Both the position numbers and the translations under genes were made by a program. From Elusimicrobia bacterium HGW-Elusimicrobia-1 (GTDB lineage: Bacteria; Elusimicrobiota; Endomicrobiia; PHAN01), in contig PHAN01000005.1 in assembly GCA_002841695.1 (NCBI GenBank), forward strand, positions 1-64,000: a DNA stretch of 64,000 nt, in the 5' to 3' direction. Shown here in pieces: positions 44,103 through 51,861 of the stretch (its first letter is position 1; each line of letters starts with the position of its first letter). The notes under the pieces were generated by a model. It saw only the letters and a list, made by a program, of their open reading frames with translations, made no database searches and was not told where the DNA came from.

Positions 44103-44161
44103 AGCCAGGCGACATATTCATCCGAATACGAGCGACCGAATTGGAAGAATAGCGCCTGGCT
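44103..44161 (-). terminator. intrinsic terminator in the subtilase leader (distal)
   Basis: On the minus strand AGCCAGGCGCTATTC pairs with GAATATGTCGCCTGGCT and is followed by CTTTTTTT. The hairpin loop holds GTCGCTCGT, the exact complement of ACGAGCGAC in element copy 2 just upstream, suggesting mutually exclusive pairing. Confidence 0.85.
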
Positions 44162-44181
44162 AAATGAAAGACAGACACTAT

Positions 44182-44235
44182 CCCTATAGTCGCTCGTATG
44201 TAAGCGTGCGATTGGGGGCGCATCGCTTATATGGG
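44182..44235 (-). promoter_or_regulatory. structured RNA element, copy 2 (unassigned riboswitch-like)
   Basis: Minus-strand RNA: P1 CCCAUA/UAUAGGG, P2 UAAGCG/CGCUUA (perfect), P3 UGCG/CGCA, then CAUACGAGCGAC before P1 closes. Shared with copy 1: the order of helices, AAGCGA at P2, and ACGAGCGACUAU at the P1 junction. Stem sequences differ while pairing is kept, which is evidence for a conserved fold. Confidence 0.6.
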
Positions 44236-44314
44236 ATGTGTTATTTCCGCTTCGTCCGTTTTCCGCCCGGGATTTTATTCTCCCCGACGGGCCTCGGCGA
44301 AGAGGTCCGAAGCA

Positions 44315-44343
44315 ATGATACAAGTTTTCGTTTTTCAAGTCAA
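44315..44343 (-). promoter_or_regulatory. sigma-70 promoter of the subtilase leader
   Basis: Minus strand TTGACT (44343-44338), 17-bp spacer, TATCAT (44320-44315). The predicted start near 44308 gives a leader of about 500 nt to ATG 43806, containing both structured elements and both terminators. Confidence 0.7.
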
Positions 44344-44405
44344 GCGTTGAATATCGCATTTGTATTGGCGCCGCCCGCCGTTATTTTCCACTCGTCTCCG
44401 CCTAA

Positions 44406-45056
44406 TCACTTGCCGACGGATTTATCGTCATTTCCGCCGATATTTTCTTTTCCCGCCTCTTTGAACGCCTCGTCCAACTTCTTCGCAAAGCCCTCGCAAC
44501 GCTGCTCAAGAACGCAGAGCGGCGTCTCCTCAAAAAGTTCAAGAACAAAAAAAATCGTGTCGCGCCATAAGTTCTTCGGAATCTTTGAGAGATTCACGGC
44601 CGCATTGTCCATCCAAGAAACACAGCCCGAAGGGCTCGCAAGCCCGAGATGATCCATTATCTTTTTGCATTCGCTCTGCCCCTTGTTGAGACGGTCGGCG
44701 AGGATTATTTTCCGTATCGACTCCGCTGCACAAATGCCGGGACACGCAACGAGCATCGGCGCGACGGATTGAACCACAAGGTCGAGATTGAGCCGGACGC
44801 TTTCTGCGACGACGCCCTCTTGCGATATATATTTGTCGCAAAGTCGAATCAGCGTCCTGGCCGGGATTTTGCGAAGATGCTCGTCTTTGATGACTTCTAT
44901 CGGATGTCCGGGAGTGGAACAACTTGAAGCCGCCCAAAATAGCATGACAAGGCAGTCCGCGTCCTTTGCTATTTTCGGGTTGTCCAGCATAATGTCGAGC
45001 GCCTGCTCGATTATCTGTTTCTCGTCGGCTCGCGAGTTTTTTTCTTTGTCGGTCAT
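44406..45056 (-). CDS. element-borne protein of unknown function
   Basis: 216 residues from ATG 45056, fixed by GGAGG 7 nt upstream. The protein is predominantly helical with a charged N-terminus and contains Cys-rich spots (SSCSTPGH, CPGICAAE, ETPLCVLEQRC) that do not form a standard zinc motif. No signal peptide. It is the left-most gene of the mobile element and follows the SbcD-like gene in the same direction. Confidence 0.6.
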   Translation of the reverse strand: MTDKEKNSRADEKQIIEQALDIMLDNPKIAKDADCLVMLFWAASSCSTPGHPIEVIKDEHLRKIPARTLIRLCDKYISQEGVVAESVRLNLDLVVQSVAPMLVACPGICAAESIRKIILADRLNKGQSECKKIMDHLGLASPSGCVSWMDNAAVNLSKIPKNLWRDTIFFVLELFEETPLCVLEQRCEGFAKKLDEAFKEAGKENIGGNDDKSVGK

Positions 45057-45160
45057 TTTTTTCCTCCGATACTTTTGCCCCCGCGGCGGCGGGGTAGCGA
45101 CCGCGAGGGCTTGGGATTTTCCGTCGGAGAGTTTCAATCGTTTTCTCCGGCGCGGATAGA

Positions 45161-46051
45161 TTATGTCCGGCGCCGGTTATTCAAATCGCCGATATTGATT
45201 TCCACCGTGTGAGATTCGACGGTATCCACCGGCATAAACTCGTGAGACCACGAAGTCCCGTCGAAATTAAGCAGCGCCACGCCCGTGTTTTCCGTGTCAA
45301 ATATGGTTGGGACGGTGAAGCCCGCATAAACGACCATGGGCTTGATTCGCGATAAGACGCCGTACCTCGAAGCGTGGCCCGCGACGACGGCGACATTGGC
45401 CCTCCTGGGAAACATCTCAATCGGGATTCTGACGTCGTAACCCGGAACTATCGCGCCGACGGAGCACGCCTGCGCTCCCCCGACGCTTACGGCTCCGTGA
45501 TAAATCACGAGAAGCGGAACGGCGGGATCGTCGGCGGACAGCGCCTCGGCAAGTTTATTTTGAACGTGTTCCGACGCGGCGGCGGACATCTCCAGATAGC
45601 TTCTTATCGGGCGGCCTGCCGCGAACATCCACGTCGACAAGTAAGGCAGCGCGATAATCCGGAGTTTTTGTCCGTCGGAAAACTCCAGCGTTTCCGACGC
45701 GCATTCGGGGTAGTATCTCAAGTTCTTCCAGAGGTCGTTGTCTCTTAATAATCCGAAGTGGTCGTTCTGGATTACGTCGGCCGAGTCGGCGCTCCGCAAG
45801 GCATTCTTGCCGTTAATGATCAGGTAATGCCTGCCCTCGGCGAGAAGCGGACGTATCAGCGAGGTAACCGCGCAGTGCTGCATTTGGTACTCGTCGGCGC
45901 CGGCGCTGCAATCGCCGCAATGCGCGACCACGCGGATGTCATAACGCCCGGCGATATTCTTTATCGTCTCATTGGCCAGATAAGACGCGCCGTAGACGGG
46001 GCCGGGCGGCGGATTGTACGTGTTGGCGTGAGCCAATACTTTGAAAGGCAT
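45161..46051 (-). CDS. SbcD-like metallophosphoesterase with altered metal motifs
   Basis: 296 residues. The order of motifs follows SbcD-type phosphoesterases: VLAHANTY (normally D-x-H), AHCGDCSAG (GD retained), LIINGKNALRSADSA (normally GNHD), ALPYLSTWMF, LLVIYHGAVSVGG (H retained), VVAGHASR (normally GHxH) and MVVYAGFTVPTIF. Several metal ligands are therefore changed, while the scaffold is kept. SbcD works with SbcC in DNA-end processing; no SbcC is seen here. It may be a binding or regulatory protein, or have a modified site. Start ATG 46051 is preceded by AAGGAGAACGC. Confidence 0.65.
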   Translation of the reverse strand: MPFKVLAHANTYNPPPGPVYGASYLANETIKNIAGRYDIRVVAHCGDCSAGADEYQMQHCAVTSLIRPLLAEGRHYLIINGKNALRSADSADVIQNDHFGLLRDNDLWKNLRYYPECASETLEFSDGQKLRIIALPYLSTWMFAAGRPIRSYLEMSAAASEHVQNKLAEALSADDPAVPLLVIYHGAVSVGGAQACSVGAIVPGYDVRIPIEMFPRRANVAVVAGHASRYGVLSRIKPMVVYAGFTVPTIFDTENTGVALLNFDGTSWSHEFMPVDTVESHTVEINIGDLNNRRRT

Positions 46052-46091
46052 TGTGCGTTCTCCTTTTTTTATTGTCGAAATGAAAAACGAT

Positions 46092-46286
46092 TTAATGAAG
46101 CGACGGCGGCTTGCCGCCGATTTTTATCGTCAACGTCTCGTTAAATATGATTTTGTCGATCACCGCCTCGGGGTCCCGGATTTCCTCTCCGGTATTCCCG
46201 TCGAAAAACCTCGCGCCTGAGGCCATTTCTCTTTTGATATCCTCCGACGCCGACGCGATATACGGCCTTGTCTTTTTGCTGTCCAT
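46092..46286 (-). CDS. small element-borne protein
   Basis: 64 residues with a charged N-terminus (MDSKKTRPYIASASEDIKRE) and a central FDGNTGEEIRDPEAVIDKI. GTGGAAAAATT precedes ATG 46286. It lies in the operon-like row of small genes downstream of the element's sigma factor. No family recognised. Confidence 0.5.
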   Translation of the reverse strand: MDSKKTRPYIASASEDIKREMASGARFFDGNTGEEIRDPEAVIDKIIFNETLTIKIGGKPPSLH

Positions 46287-46334
46287 AATTTTTCCACGAT
46301 GATGCGCGTCACAATGACTTTGGATTTAAGATTG

Positions 46335-46382
46335 GGGGGCGGTGTCGCTCTGACCGGGGATGAACCCCTGCCCACCGCCCCC
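46335..46382. other. GC-rich hairpin between small element genes
   Basis: GGGGGCGGTG and CACCGCCCCC form a perfect 10-bp stem, with an inner GGGGTTCATCCCC hairpin. Neither side is followed by a T-run, so it is not a simple terminator. It lies between two small genes and may stabilise or process the mRNA, or be a protein-binding site (inference). Confidence 0.55.
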
Positions 46383-46444
46383 ACACTATCTATAATAAAT
46401 CGCCGCGAGCGCTTCGGCAACTTCTGTGGCGACTTTATGCCGGA

Positions 46445-46666
46445 TTACGAAAAACTGCCGGCCCGGCGCGCTGTCAAATAATGTTCCTCCCGGGCGATGG
46501 CTTTCTCAATCTCTTCGACGGTGACGCACTCCAGTCCGGACGTTCCGAGCGCCTCGCACATAGCGTCTTCGATTTCTTCGTCGCCGACGATGTTGCGCGA
46601 GCGCACAAGTATAGAGCGCAACTCATAAAAGCGTTTGCTCCGGAGCGCCTGAATGTTTTCGTTCAT
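46445..46666 (-). CDS. small element-borne protein
   Basis: 73 residues, helical and acidic (RSRNIVGDEEIEDAMCEALG). A strong AGGAGG ribosome-binding site precedes ATG 46666. The pattern of strong sites on small genes continues through this part of the element. No family recognised; a regulatory role is possible. Confidence 0.55.
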   Translation of the reverse strand: MNENIQALRSKRFYELRSILVRSRNIVGDEEIEDAMCEALGTSGLECVTVEEIEKAIAREEHYLTARRAGSFS

Positions 46667-46869
46667 CTGCCTGCCTCCTTTGATTTTCCCGCCAAGCTCT
46701 TGCGCTTGACGGCATCAGAACTTCCGTCTCAAAACCTCCTCCGGCGGCGACGGGCGATCGAAAATCATCGCCCTGTGTCGCGCCGTGTCATTTTCTTATA
46801 TTGCGGGCGCTCCTTTTCCACGCCGTCAAACTATTTAATAAATCGAAATCGGCGGAGCGGTTGCCAAAA

Positions 46870-47634
46870 TCAGAAAGCCGCTCTCAAATATGCGAGCGCT
46901 TTGATTCCGATTTTCCGCACGCTTCCTCTCGGAATACGGAGCGACTCCGCCACTTCCGAAAAAGACCTCGGGCCGGATGCGGCGAATTCTCCGACGCCAA
47001 AGCGCATCTCGACGATTTTTTTGGCGCGCGGATGAATCGCGCCGTCGGCCTTCGCCAAAACCTTGAGAATATTGGCCGCTTTGAGTTCGCCTTTCCACCG
47101 CTCCGTCGGAGAATCGAAAAGCGCGTCTTCGAAGCAAACGCATTTTTCGCCGCCGTCATTATCCACGCCGTCGCCGCACGCCGTCATAGCCGAGAACGGG
47201 ACTTCGGGGCGGATATCAAGCGGCTCGGTGGTTCTGCCGAGGGCAGCGTCGCGTTCCTTATTTTTCTGATGCTGCGCGACGAGTTTCTTGCCGGCCAGGC
47301 GGCCTACCGACAACTGCGCGTAAAACTCTTTCTCGACGTAACTCTTGATGTAGTTCCACGCCCACGCCGCGAACGGCACGCCCTTGGCGGCGTCGTAACT
47401 GCGCATCGCCAGAAGTAAACCCCTGTTACCGTCCTGCACAAGATCCATAACGTCGATGCCGTATCGTCCGGCGTTGCGCCGCCACTTCCGGACGACAGAG
47501 CAAACAAGCCGCTGGTAACTCCTTGCAACTTTTTCCTCGCCGTCGGGATGGCCGCTTGATAAAATCTCCGCCACATCGGCGGACGAAATCTGCGGGGCGT
47601 TCGACGCCGCCGCGAAATACTTTTTAAAATCCAT
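46870..47634 (-). CDS. element-encoded sigma-70 family factor
   Basis: 254 residues. Region 2 is visible as YGIDVMDLVQDGNRGLLLAM then YDAAKGVPFAAWAWNYIKSY; region 4 as KIVEMRFGVGE followed by SFSEVAESLRIPRGSVRKIG. The region between is Gly/Asp-rich and short. This is not an ECF factor; it resembles a reduced group 2-4 sigma. AGGAGGCAGCA precedes ATG 47634. A long hairpin with T-run lies immediately upstream, so its expression is probably attenuated. It likely directs transcription of element genes (inference). Confidence 0.85.
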   Translation of the reverse strand: MDFKKYFAAASNAPQISSADVAEILSSGHPDGEEKVARSYQRLVCSVVRKWRRNAGRYGIDVMDLVQDGNRGLLLAMRSYDAAKGVPFAAWAWNYIKSYVEKEFYAQLSVGRLAGKKLVAQHQKNKERDAALGRTTEPLDIRPEVPFSAMTACGDGVDNDGGEKCVCFEDALFDSPTERWKGELKAANILKVLAKADGAIHPRAKKIVEMRFGVGEFAASGPRSFSEVAESLRIPRGSVRKIGIKALAYLRAAF

Positions 47635-47664
47635 TGCTGCCTCCTTTTTTTTTGAAATAAAAAA

Positions 47665-47736
47665 GCCCGCCGGCCCGGGGTTTCGGACTTGAGATTTTTC
47701 CCAAGAGCTCCGAATGTTAGCCCCGACCAGCGGGTT
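47665..47736 (-). terminator. terminator/attenuator before the element sigma gene
   Basis: On the minus strand AACCCGCTGGTCGGGG pairs with CCCCGGGCCGGCGGG, and an inner CTTGGGA/TCTCAAG pair extends the fold. CTTTTTTATTT follows directly, only about 15 nt before the sigma gene's ribosome-binding site. Its position inside the leader suggests attenuation. Confidence 0.75.
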
Positions 47737-47822
47737 ATTGTGCTGTGCGCTTTTTATGGACTTCGATTGTGACTACTGCCACAGGCAGGCGCACGCCTAC
47801 CGATGGCTTTATTACTTGGCAA

Positions 47823-47842
47823 TTACTCCATGTATCACCTCC
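47823..47842 (-). other. minimal ORF Met-Glu-stop with strong ribosome-binding site
   Basis: Minus strand GGAGGTGATACATGGAGTAA: a near-perfect anti-16S match, 3 nt spacing, then ATG GAG TAA. Such start-codon-stop arrangements can stall or recycle ribosomes and affect downstream translation or transcription. It could also be the eroded start of a lost gene. Confidence 0.45.
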
Positions 47843-47869
47843 GTTTCAACTCAAAAATATGGCCGCAGA

Positions 47870-47985
47870 GTCGCGGAATTCGCCCCCTTGGCCACCCTTT
47901 TCACCCAGAACACCGTATATCTCTCAGGACTGCCCCAAACTGTATATATCACCCCTATTTACGGTGTTTCGGTGGCGAATTCGCC
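47870..47985. other. long imperfect inverted repeat in the sigma-gene leader
   Basis: AACACCGTA (about 47911) pairs with TACGGTGTT (about 47969), flanked outward by GGCCACC and GGTGGC and then by GAATTCGCC on both sides. The arms could form a large cruciform or RNA hairpin. No gene is visible here. Confidence 0.5.
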
Positions 47986-48009
47986 AAATACCCCCACACC
48001 CCACTTTTT

Positions 48010-48222
48010 ACTGCGTAAAGCGAACACCCCCCAAAACCACCAAGGCGGTTTTTAAGCCTCTTTCTCGTCGGAAAACACCTCCAATTTTATGGGATTTTTG
48101 CCATCAAAAGAACCTCCTGATCTTTTGATGGCAAACCCCCAAATAACGCTGTATTTGAGGGTTTGCCGGATTTGGTGGGATTTTACTGCGTAAACCGAAC
48201 AAAATAACTGCGTAAAGCGAAC
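48010..48222. repeat. three direct repeats ACTGCGTAAAGCGAAC
   Basis: Copies at 48010-48025, 48185-48200 (one mismatch) and 48207-48222, the last two 22 bp apart, just downstream of the tyrosine recombinase gene and around the two hairpins. They could be recombinase arm sites, replication iterons, or promoter elements for the element's own sigma factor. The sequence alone does not decide. Confidence 0.7.
48097..48135 (-). promoter_or_regulatory. hairpin with ribosome-binding site in loop and start codon in stem
   Basis: A perfect 15-bp stem, TTTGCCATCAAAAGA / TCTTTTGATGGCAAA. On the minus strand the loop holds TCAGGAGGT and the 3' arm contains ATG (48104) of a five-codon frame (Met-Ala-Lys-Ile-Pro-stop). 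A second 14-bp hairpin, CAAACCCCCAAATA / TATTTGAGGGTTTG, adjoins at 48132-48165. The arrangement could control translation by masking the start. Confidence 0.5.
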
Positions 48223-48234
48223 GAAAAAACGCGT

Positions 48235-50139
48235 TTATTTGCGATTTTTCTCGTAAAAATGCTCTACCAATTCGTCCGGTTCAAAGAAATGAAGCTTGCC
48301 TATCTTGGTGGATTTTACCATCCCCTTTTGAACCAAACCGGGGATGGTGGTGGGCACTTTTTCTTTATACCCGAAAGCAACGGATGCTTTTCGGGAATCG
48401 ACAAGAGCATTGATGCGGTCTATCTCTTCTTTGAGATACACGATTTTTTTGTTCGACCGCGCCATGGGCGTGACCAGCCCCATATGCTCGAGTGTCCTCA
48501 TCCTCTCGTAGGTCTGAGTTCTGCCGATTCCCCATTTATCCATTACTTCGCGGTAGGTATAGCATTGCGCAGCCGGCACGCAGTCCACACAATTCGCCCT
48601 GATCGCTTTTTCAATTTCCGTGATTGCGACGCCTAACGGTTCGCTGTCGAACCGTTTTTCGCCCCGAACGGAATTGATAACAATCTCGATTATCGTCCGC
48701 AATATCGCGGATTTGGGCAACGCTTCCGACCTCATAGCGCGGCTATCTTTGTCCAAGCCGTATAATTTTTCCACCGCCTCGATTCTCTTGGAGGCATTGC
48801 TGTGGAAATATCTCCACGTCTCGTCCAAGTCGGCATGACGGGCGTTCTCGTGAACCTTTTCAAATGCCATTCCTTCGTCAACCCAATGAGTGATCCGTGA
48901 ATGACGGATGATATGCGTCTTATATCCCTTGGGCAGAGATATCCCGGCCTTTTTCAATTGCCTCGAGAAGATATGGCTATACGATGCCGGCGAGAGCGGT
49001 TTGCCCGTTTTGGAAAAAAATATGGGATGATATTCGCGCCCATTTACCGTTATCACAGGCGGAACGATACCCTTTGCCGCACAGTATTCCTGCGATATCT
49101 TTTTCCAACGGTATAAATCCGCATCCAATCTGTTCAATGGGATGTAGATCCTGTCTTCATGTTGATCGGGGCGACTTTTTCCGCCGCGCACTACCACGGG
49201 CCCCACATTCGCTTTGGATCTTTCATGCGCGGGCAAATCTTCCCAACAAAGATAAACCGTGTCTTCGCTCCGCAAGGCCGGCTCATACTGGGTCGAGACC
49301 ATGGCATTATCCCTGATTTGCTCAAATCTTTTCGCCAGTTTCATACTCTCACAACTATCGACGCCGACTGTCCTGAGTTTTTCGACCTGCTCTTTCGTCA
49401 GACAAAACTCGCGCTTCGCGGTTTTATACTTTTCGATGGCGAGCCCTTGGAATATGTTGCCGCCGAGTTTCCTCTGCCTCAGACCCATCTTGAAGACGCG
49501 CCGCAAATTTATTAAAATCGCGGCGATGGCATTCGGGCTTATTTTACGGGAAGTAAACGGACTCGCGCCGGTCTTTACGAGAATGTCGCAGAATTTCTGC
49601 GCGTCGTCACCCGTAAAATCCGACAGCGCGCTCACCGACCTCGCGGGCTCGTTTTTAACCACAAAGTCCCGGAATGCTTCAAAACTGCGCAGTATCTGTC
49701 TCTGCGATTGTTTCTTTATTTTCGAGCCGGTCGTGCGAACGACATGCGCCGCAAGGATATCTTCTATCTCATGCGCCATTTGCGGCGGCAGCGCCGCGAG
49801 TCCTTGTCGTTCTTTTTGGATGATGCACGAGGGCGGAAACGCATCCGGCGACAAAGCCGCGCCGAAACGACAAAAACTGTTCCAAGCGGTCAACGGCCAG
49901 ATATTTCTGTCCGACCAGCCGAACTTTTTCCACAGATTTTTCATCATTTCCCTATCGATGGAACCGATATCGTAGTCCGTCTCGCACAATATCCGCTCCA
50001 CGGCGCTGCGATAATTAACCACACGCTTACCCGCGTTGCCCTTCGCCCACTTTTCCACGACTTCCTTCATGTTTCGCGCATAGTCCGAGTTGCGCAAAAG
50101 ATTTTCCGTCGATACGGCTGCTTGCTGTTGCTGGTACAT
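48235..50139 (-). CDS. tyrosine recombinase with C-terminal DNA-binding extension
   Basis: 634 residues. A core-binding N-terminal region (with NYRSAVERILCETDYDI) precedes a catalytic domain with Arg in YEPALRSEDTVYLCWED, Lys in VRGGKSRPDQHED, His-x-x-Arg in THIIRHSRITHW, His in ENARHADLDET and Tyr in WRYFHSN. About 200 more residues follow, holding two helix-turn-helix-like stretches (YREVMDKWGIGRTQTYERMR and a MerR-like KVPTTIPGLVQKGMVKSTKI). All catalytic residues are present. It presumably acts on the element DNA (resolution, inversion or integration) in addition to the serine integrase. Confidence 0.88.
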   Translation of the reverse strand: MYQQQQAAVSTENLLRNSDYARNMKEVVEKWAKGNAGKRVVNYRSAVERILCETDYDIGSIDREMMKNLWKKFGWSDRNIWPLTAWNSFCRFGAALSPDAFPPSCIIQKERQGLAALPPQMAHEIEDILAAHVVRTTGSKIKKQSQRQILRSFEAFRDFVVKNEPARSVSALSDFTGDDAQKFCDILVKTGASPFTSRKISPNAIAAILINLRRVFKMGLRQRKLGGNIFQGLAIEKYKTAKREFCLTKEQVEKLRTVGVDSCESMKLAKRFEQIRDNAMVSTQYEPALRSEDTVYLCWEDLPAHERSKANVGPVVVRGGKSRPDQHEDRIYIPLNRLDADLYRWKKISQEYCAAKGIVPPVITVNGREYHPIFFSKTGKPLSPASYSHIFSRQLKKAGISLPKGYKTHIIRHSRITHWVDEGMAFEKVHENARHADLDETWRYFHSNASKRIEAVEKLYGLDKDSRAMRSEALPKSAILRTIIEIVINSVRGEKRFDSEPLGVAITEIEKAIRANCVDCVPAAQCYTYREVMDKWGIGRTQTYERMRTLEHMGLVTPMARSNKKIVYLKEEIDRINALVDSRKASVAFGYKEKVPTTIPGLVQKGMVKSTKIGKLHFFEPDELVEHFYEKNRK

Positions 50140-50174
50140 TTTTACCTCCCGTTTGTACGGTTTTAAAAATAAAA

Positions 50175-50205
50175 ACCGGCGGACACTTGTATGGCGTCAG
50201 CCGGT
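50175..50205. terminator. bidirectional hairpin in the divergent intergenic region
   Basis: ACCGGC...GCCGGT stem with TTTTTT after it on the plus strand and TTTTTATTTTT on the minus strand. It lies in the leaders of both the recombinase gene (minus) and the 50295 gene (plus), so it could attenuate both. A TATAAT-like box lies about 20 bp further on the plus strand. Confidence 0.6.
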
Positions 50206-50294
50206 TTTTTTCACTCGCACTACTTTATTATAATGAGCAATGTCGGGGGCACAGCGGCTCCCGAAATATTTATATTGTAACAGCGGGGTACTTT

Positions 50295-51671
50295 ATGAAC
50301 TCACCGACCTTATATGAAAGTTTGTTTAATTTCCAGAATTACTGGCGCAACAAAAAGGGCAGGTTTCTTGTCATAAGCGAAAAAACTTTTAGGACAGCAT
50401 TAAGAAAGGTAACGAAAAAGCGGGGAAGACAGCTTATCCGACTTGATAAAATGACGGATGCCACGACTCTCGACAAAGTAAAAGTGGCGTGGCTAAAAAA
50501 ACTGAATTACAAATATATATTGCTCGATTCCGACTTCAATGTCGCAAAATTACTGCTGCGGAAAAACTACGAAGATGTGCTCTCGTCCATATCGGGCGGC
50601 GGAAAAAATACAAAGTCGCGCGTTTTATTCATTATAGATGCGCCTGTCAGAAACTTGGTAGGCGACGCCATCGAAGGAGATGGCGATTACAGTAGCGCGC
50701 AAAAAAGTCGTCTGGGGAGATATGGCTTTCTTGATCCCCACACAACCAATATTTCCATTCTGCAGAATGCCGGTTTATTGCCCGACAAACAAGAAAAAGT
50801 ATACCCCATAGCCGGCATAAAACTACGGAACAAAATAAACTTCGACAAAAAATATCGGTTGGAATTCCTCTGCGCCGAGCCGTTACAAAAACTTGTCAGC
50901 CCTCTATTGGGGAATAAACCTCTTCACTGTTACACGATTTGGAATCCCGACACAGACAAATTCAAGATTGTCGCACACCACAGCAAGTATGAGGTTGAGG
51001 TTTTTCCTCCCGGCACAAGCATAGTGGCACCCGTTGTCATCTGCCATATCGGACCAAATGGTTCAACACGTTTTCAATACCCTGATAACGTCAATTGGAA
51101 AGCGGGCATAGGCGAAGCGTTCGATATTTTTTGGAAATCAGGTGGGCAGAAGCAATTGGAAGATGCCCTAAAACAAAAGTGTCCGGAATATATGGACCCC
51201 GTTCATCTGGAACAACATGTTATAGCGGCTATCCCGGAAGCGCCGGAAACATATAGTCTGACCATATACCATAATCGCATTAAATTTGAGGGCGTAGAAA
51301 TACAAAAGTTTTCGCCACGGAAAAATCAAAAGACCGAAAGTCCTTTGAACAAAAACCACATAAATCTGCTGTCTTTTTTATACCAACACCAAAATACATA
51401 CCATCCGGCGACCGAGTTGGCGAAAAGAATAGGGTTGCCACCCCAAAAACCCGGGAAGAACATATATCAACATAATGTCTATGAAATTGTATACGCCCTG
51501 CAACGCGCAATATCAAAATGTTTGGCCCTAAAATACAAAAAAGAAGACCTCAGATTAACGCCCAATCAAAAACTCAGCGATGATCTCATCGAAATAAGAT
51601 CTCTTGAAGAAGCAAAACGTATACTTGCTCTTACTCGTAGATATGGCTGCAAACTCTCCCTGAAAAAATAA
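50295..51671 (+). CDS. element-borne protein of unknown function
   Basis: 458 residues from ATG 50295, chosen because GGGGT lies 5 nt upstream; a frame from 50187 would run through the hairpin region. The N-terminal part alternates alpha and beta (KYILLDSDFNVAKLLL, SRVLFIIDAPVRNLV), a middle domain is beta-rich, and the C-terminal part ends in a helical region with a winged-helix look (HPATELAKRIGLPPQKPGKN, EIVYALQRAISK). It could be a DNA-binding regulator, but I recognise no family. It is the first plus-strand gene of the element's recombination module. Confidence 0.6.
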   Translation: MNSPTLYESLFNFQNYWRNKKGRFLVISEKTFRTALRKVTKKRGRQLIRLDKMTDATTLDKVKVAWLKKLNYKYILLDSDFNVAKLLLRKNYEDVLSSISGGGKNTKSRVLFIIDAPVRNLVGDAIEGDGDYSSAQKSRLGRYGFLDPHTTNISILQNAGLLPDKQEKVYPIAGIKLRNKINFDKKYRLEFLCAEPLQKLVSPLLGNKPLHCYTIWNPDTDKFKIVAHHSKYEVEVFPPGTSIVAPVVICHIGPNGSTRFQYPDNVNWKAGIGEAFDIFWKSGGQKQLEDALKQKCPEYMDPVHLEQHVIAAIPEAPETYSLTIYHNRIKFEGVEIQKFSPRKNQKTESPLNKNHINLLSFLYQHQNTYHPATELAKRIGLPPQKPGKNIYQHNVYEIVYALQRAISKCLALKYKKEDLRLTPNQKLSDDLIEIRSLEEAKRILALTRRYGCKLSLKK

Positions 51672-51861
51672 ATTCCCCGTTTTAAACTCGCGAAATCCCC
51701 CAGAAACAACGCCCGATTTATAAACTGTATCCCAAAATCCCCAAAATAACACCATCCCCGCCGGTACCCTTCGTCGAATATCTACAACAATAGATACACC
51801 TGCGTCGTCCAAAATAGCCAAACTTCAAAAAAAAGCACTCATTATCTGATTTAATGTGCCC

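Noticed and set aside
43864-44235. Tandem leader elements as GEMM (c-di-GMP-I) or another common riboswitch
   Set aside because: They lack the GGCAAACC and GACGCAAAGCC signatures, and I could not fit SAM, TPP, cobalamin, glycine, purine, preQ1, fluoride, THF or guanidine motifs.
44250-44405. Left attachment site (partial tRNA-Asn copy) of the integrative element
   Set aside because: I looked for the tRNA 3' sequence (GGTTCGAGTCCACC or its complement) left of the element and found none, so the left end is not placed.
46160-46481. Open frames on both strands around the GC hairpin
   Set aside because: They are created by the inverted repeat and overlap better-supported small genes with ribosome-binding sites.
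51555-51821. 88-codon minus-strand frame past the 50295 gene
   Set aside because: It overlaps the end of a clear plus-strand gene and has no ribosome-binding site or family match.
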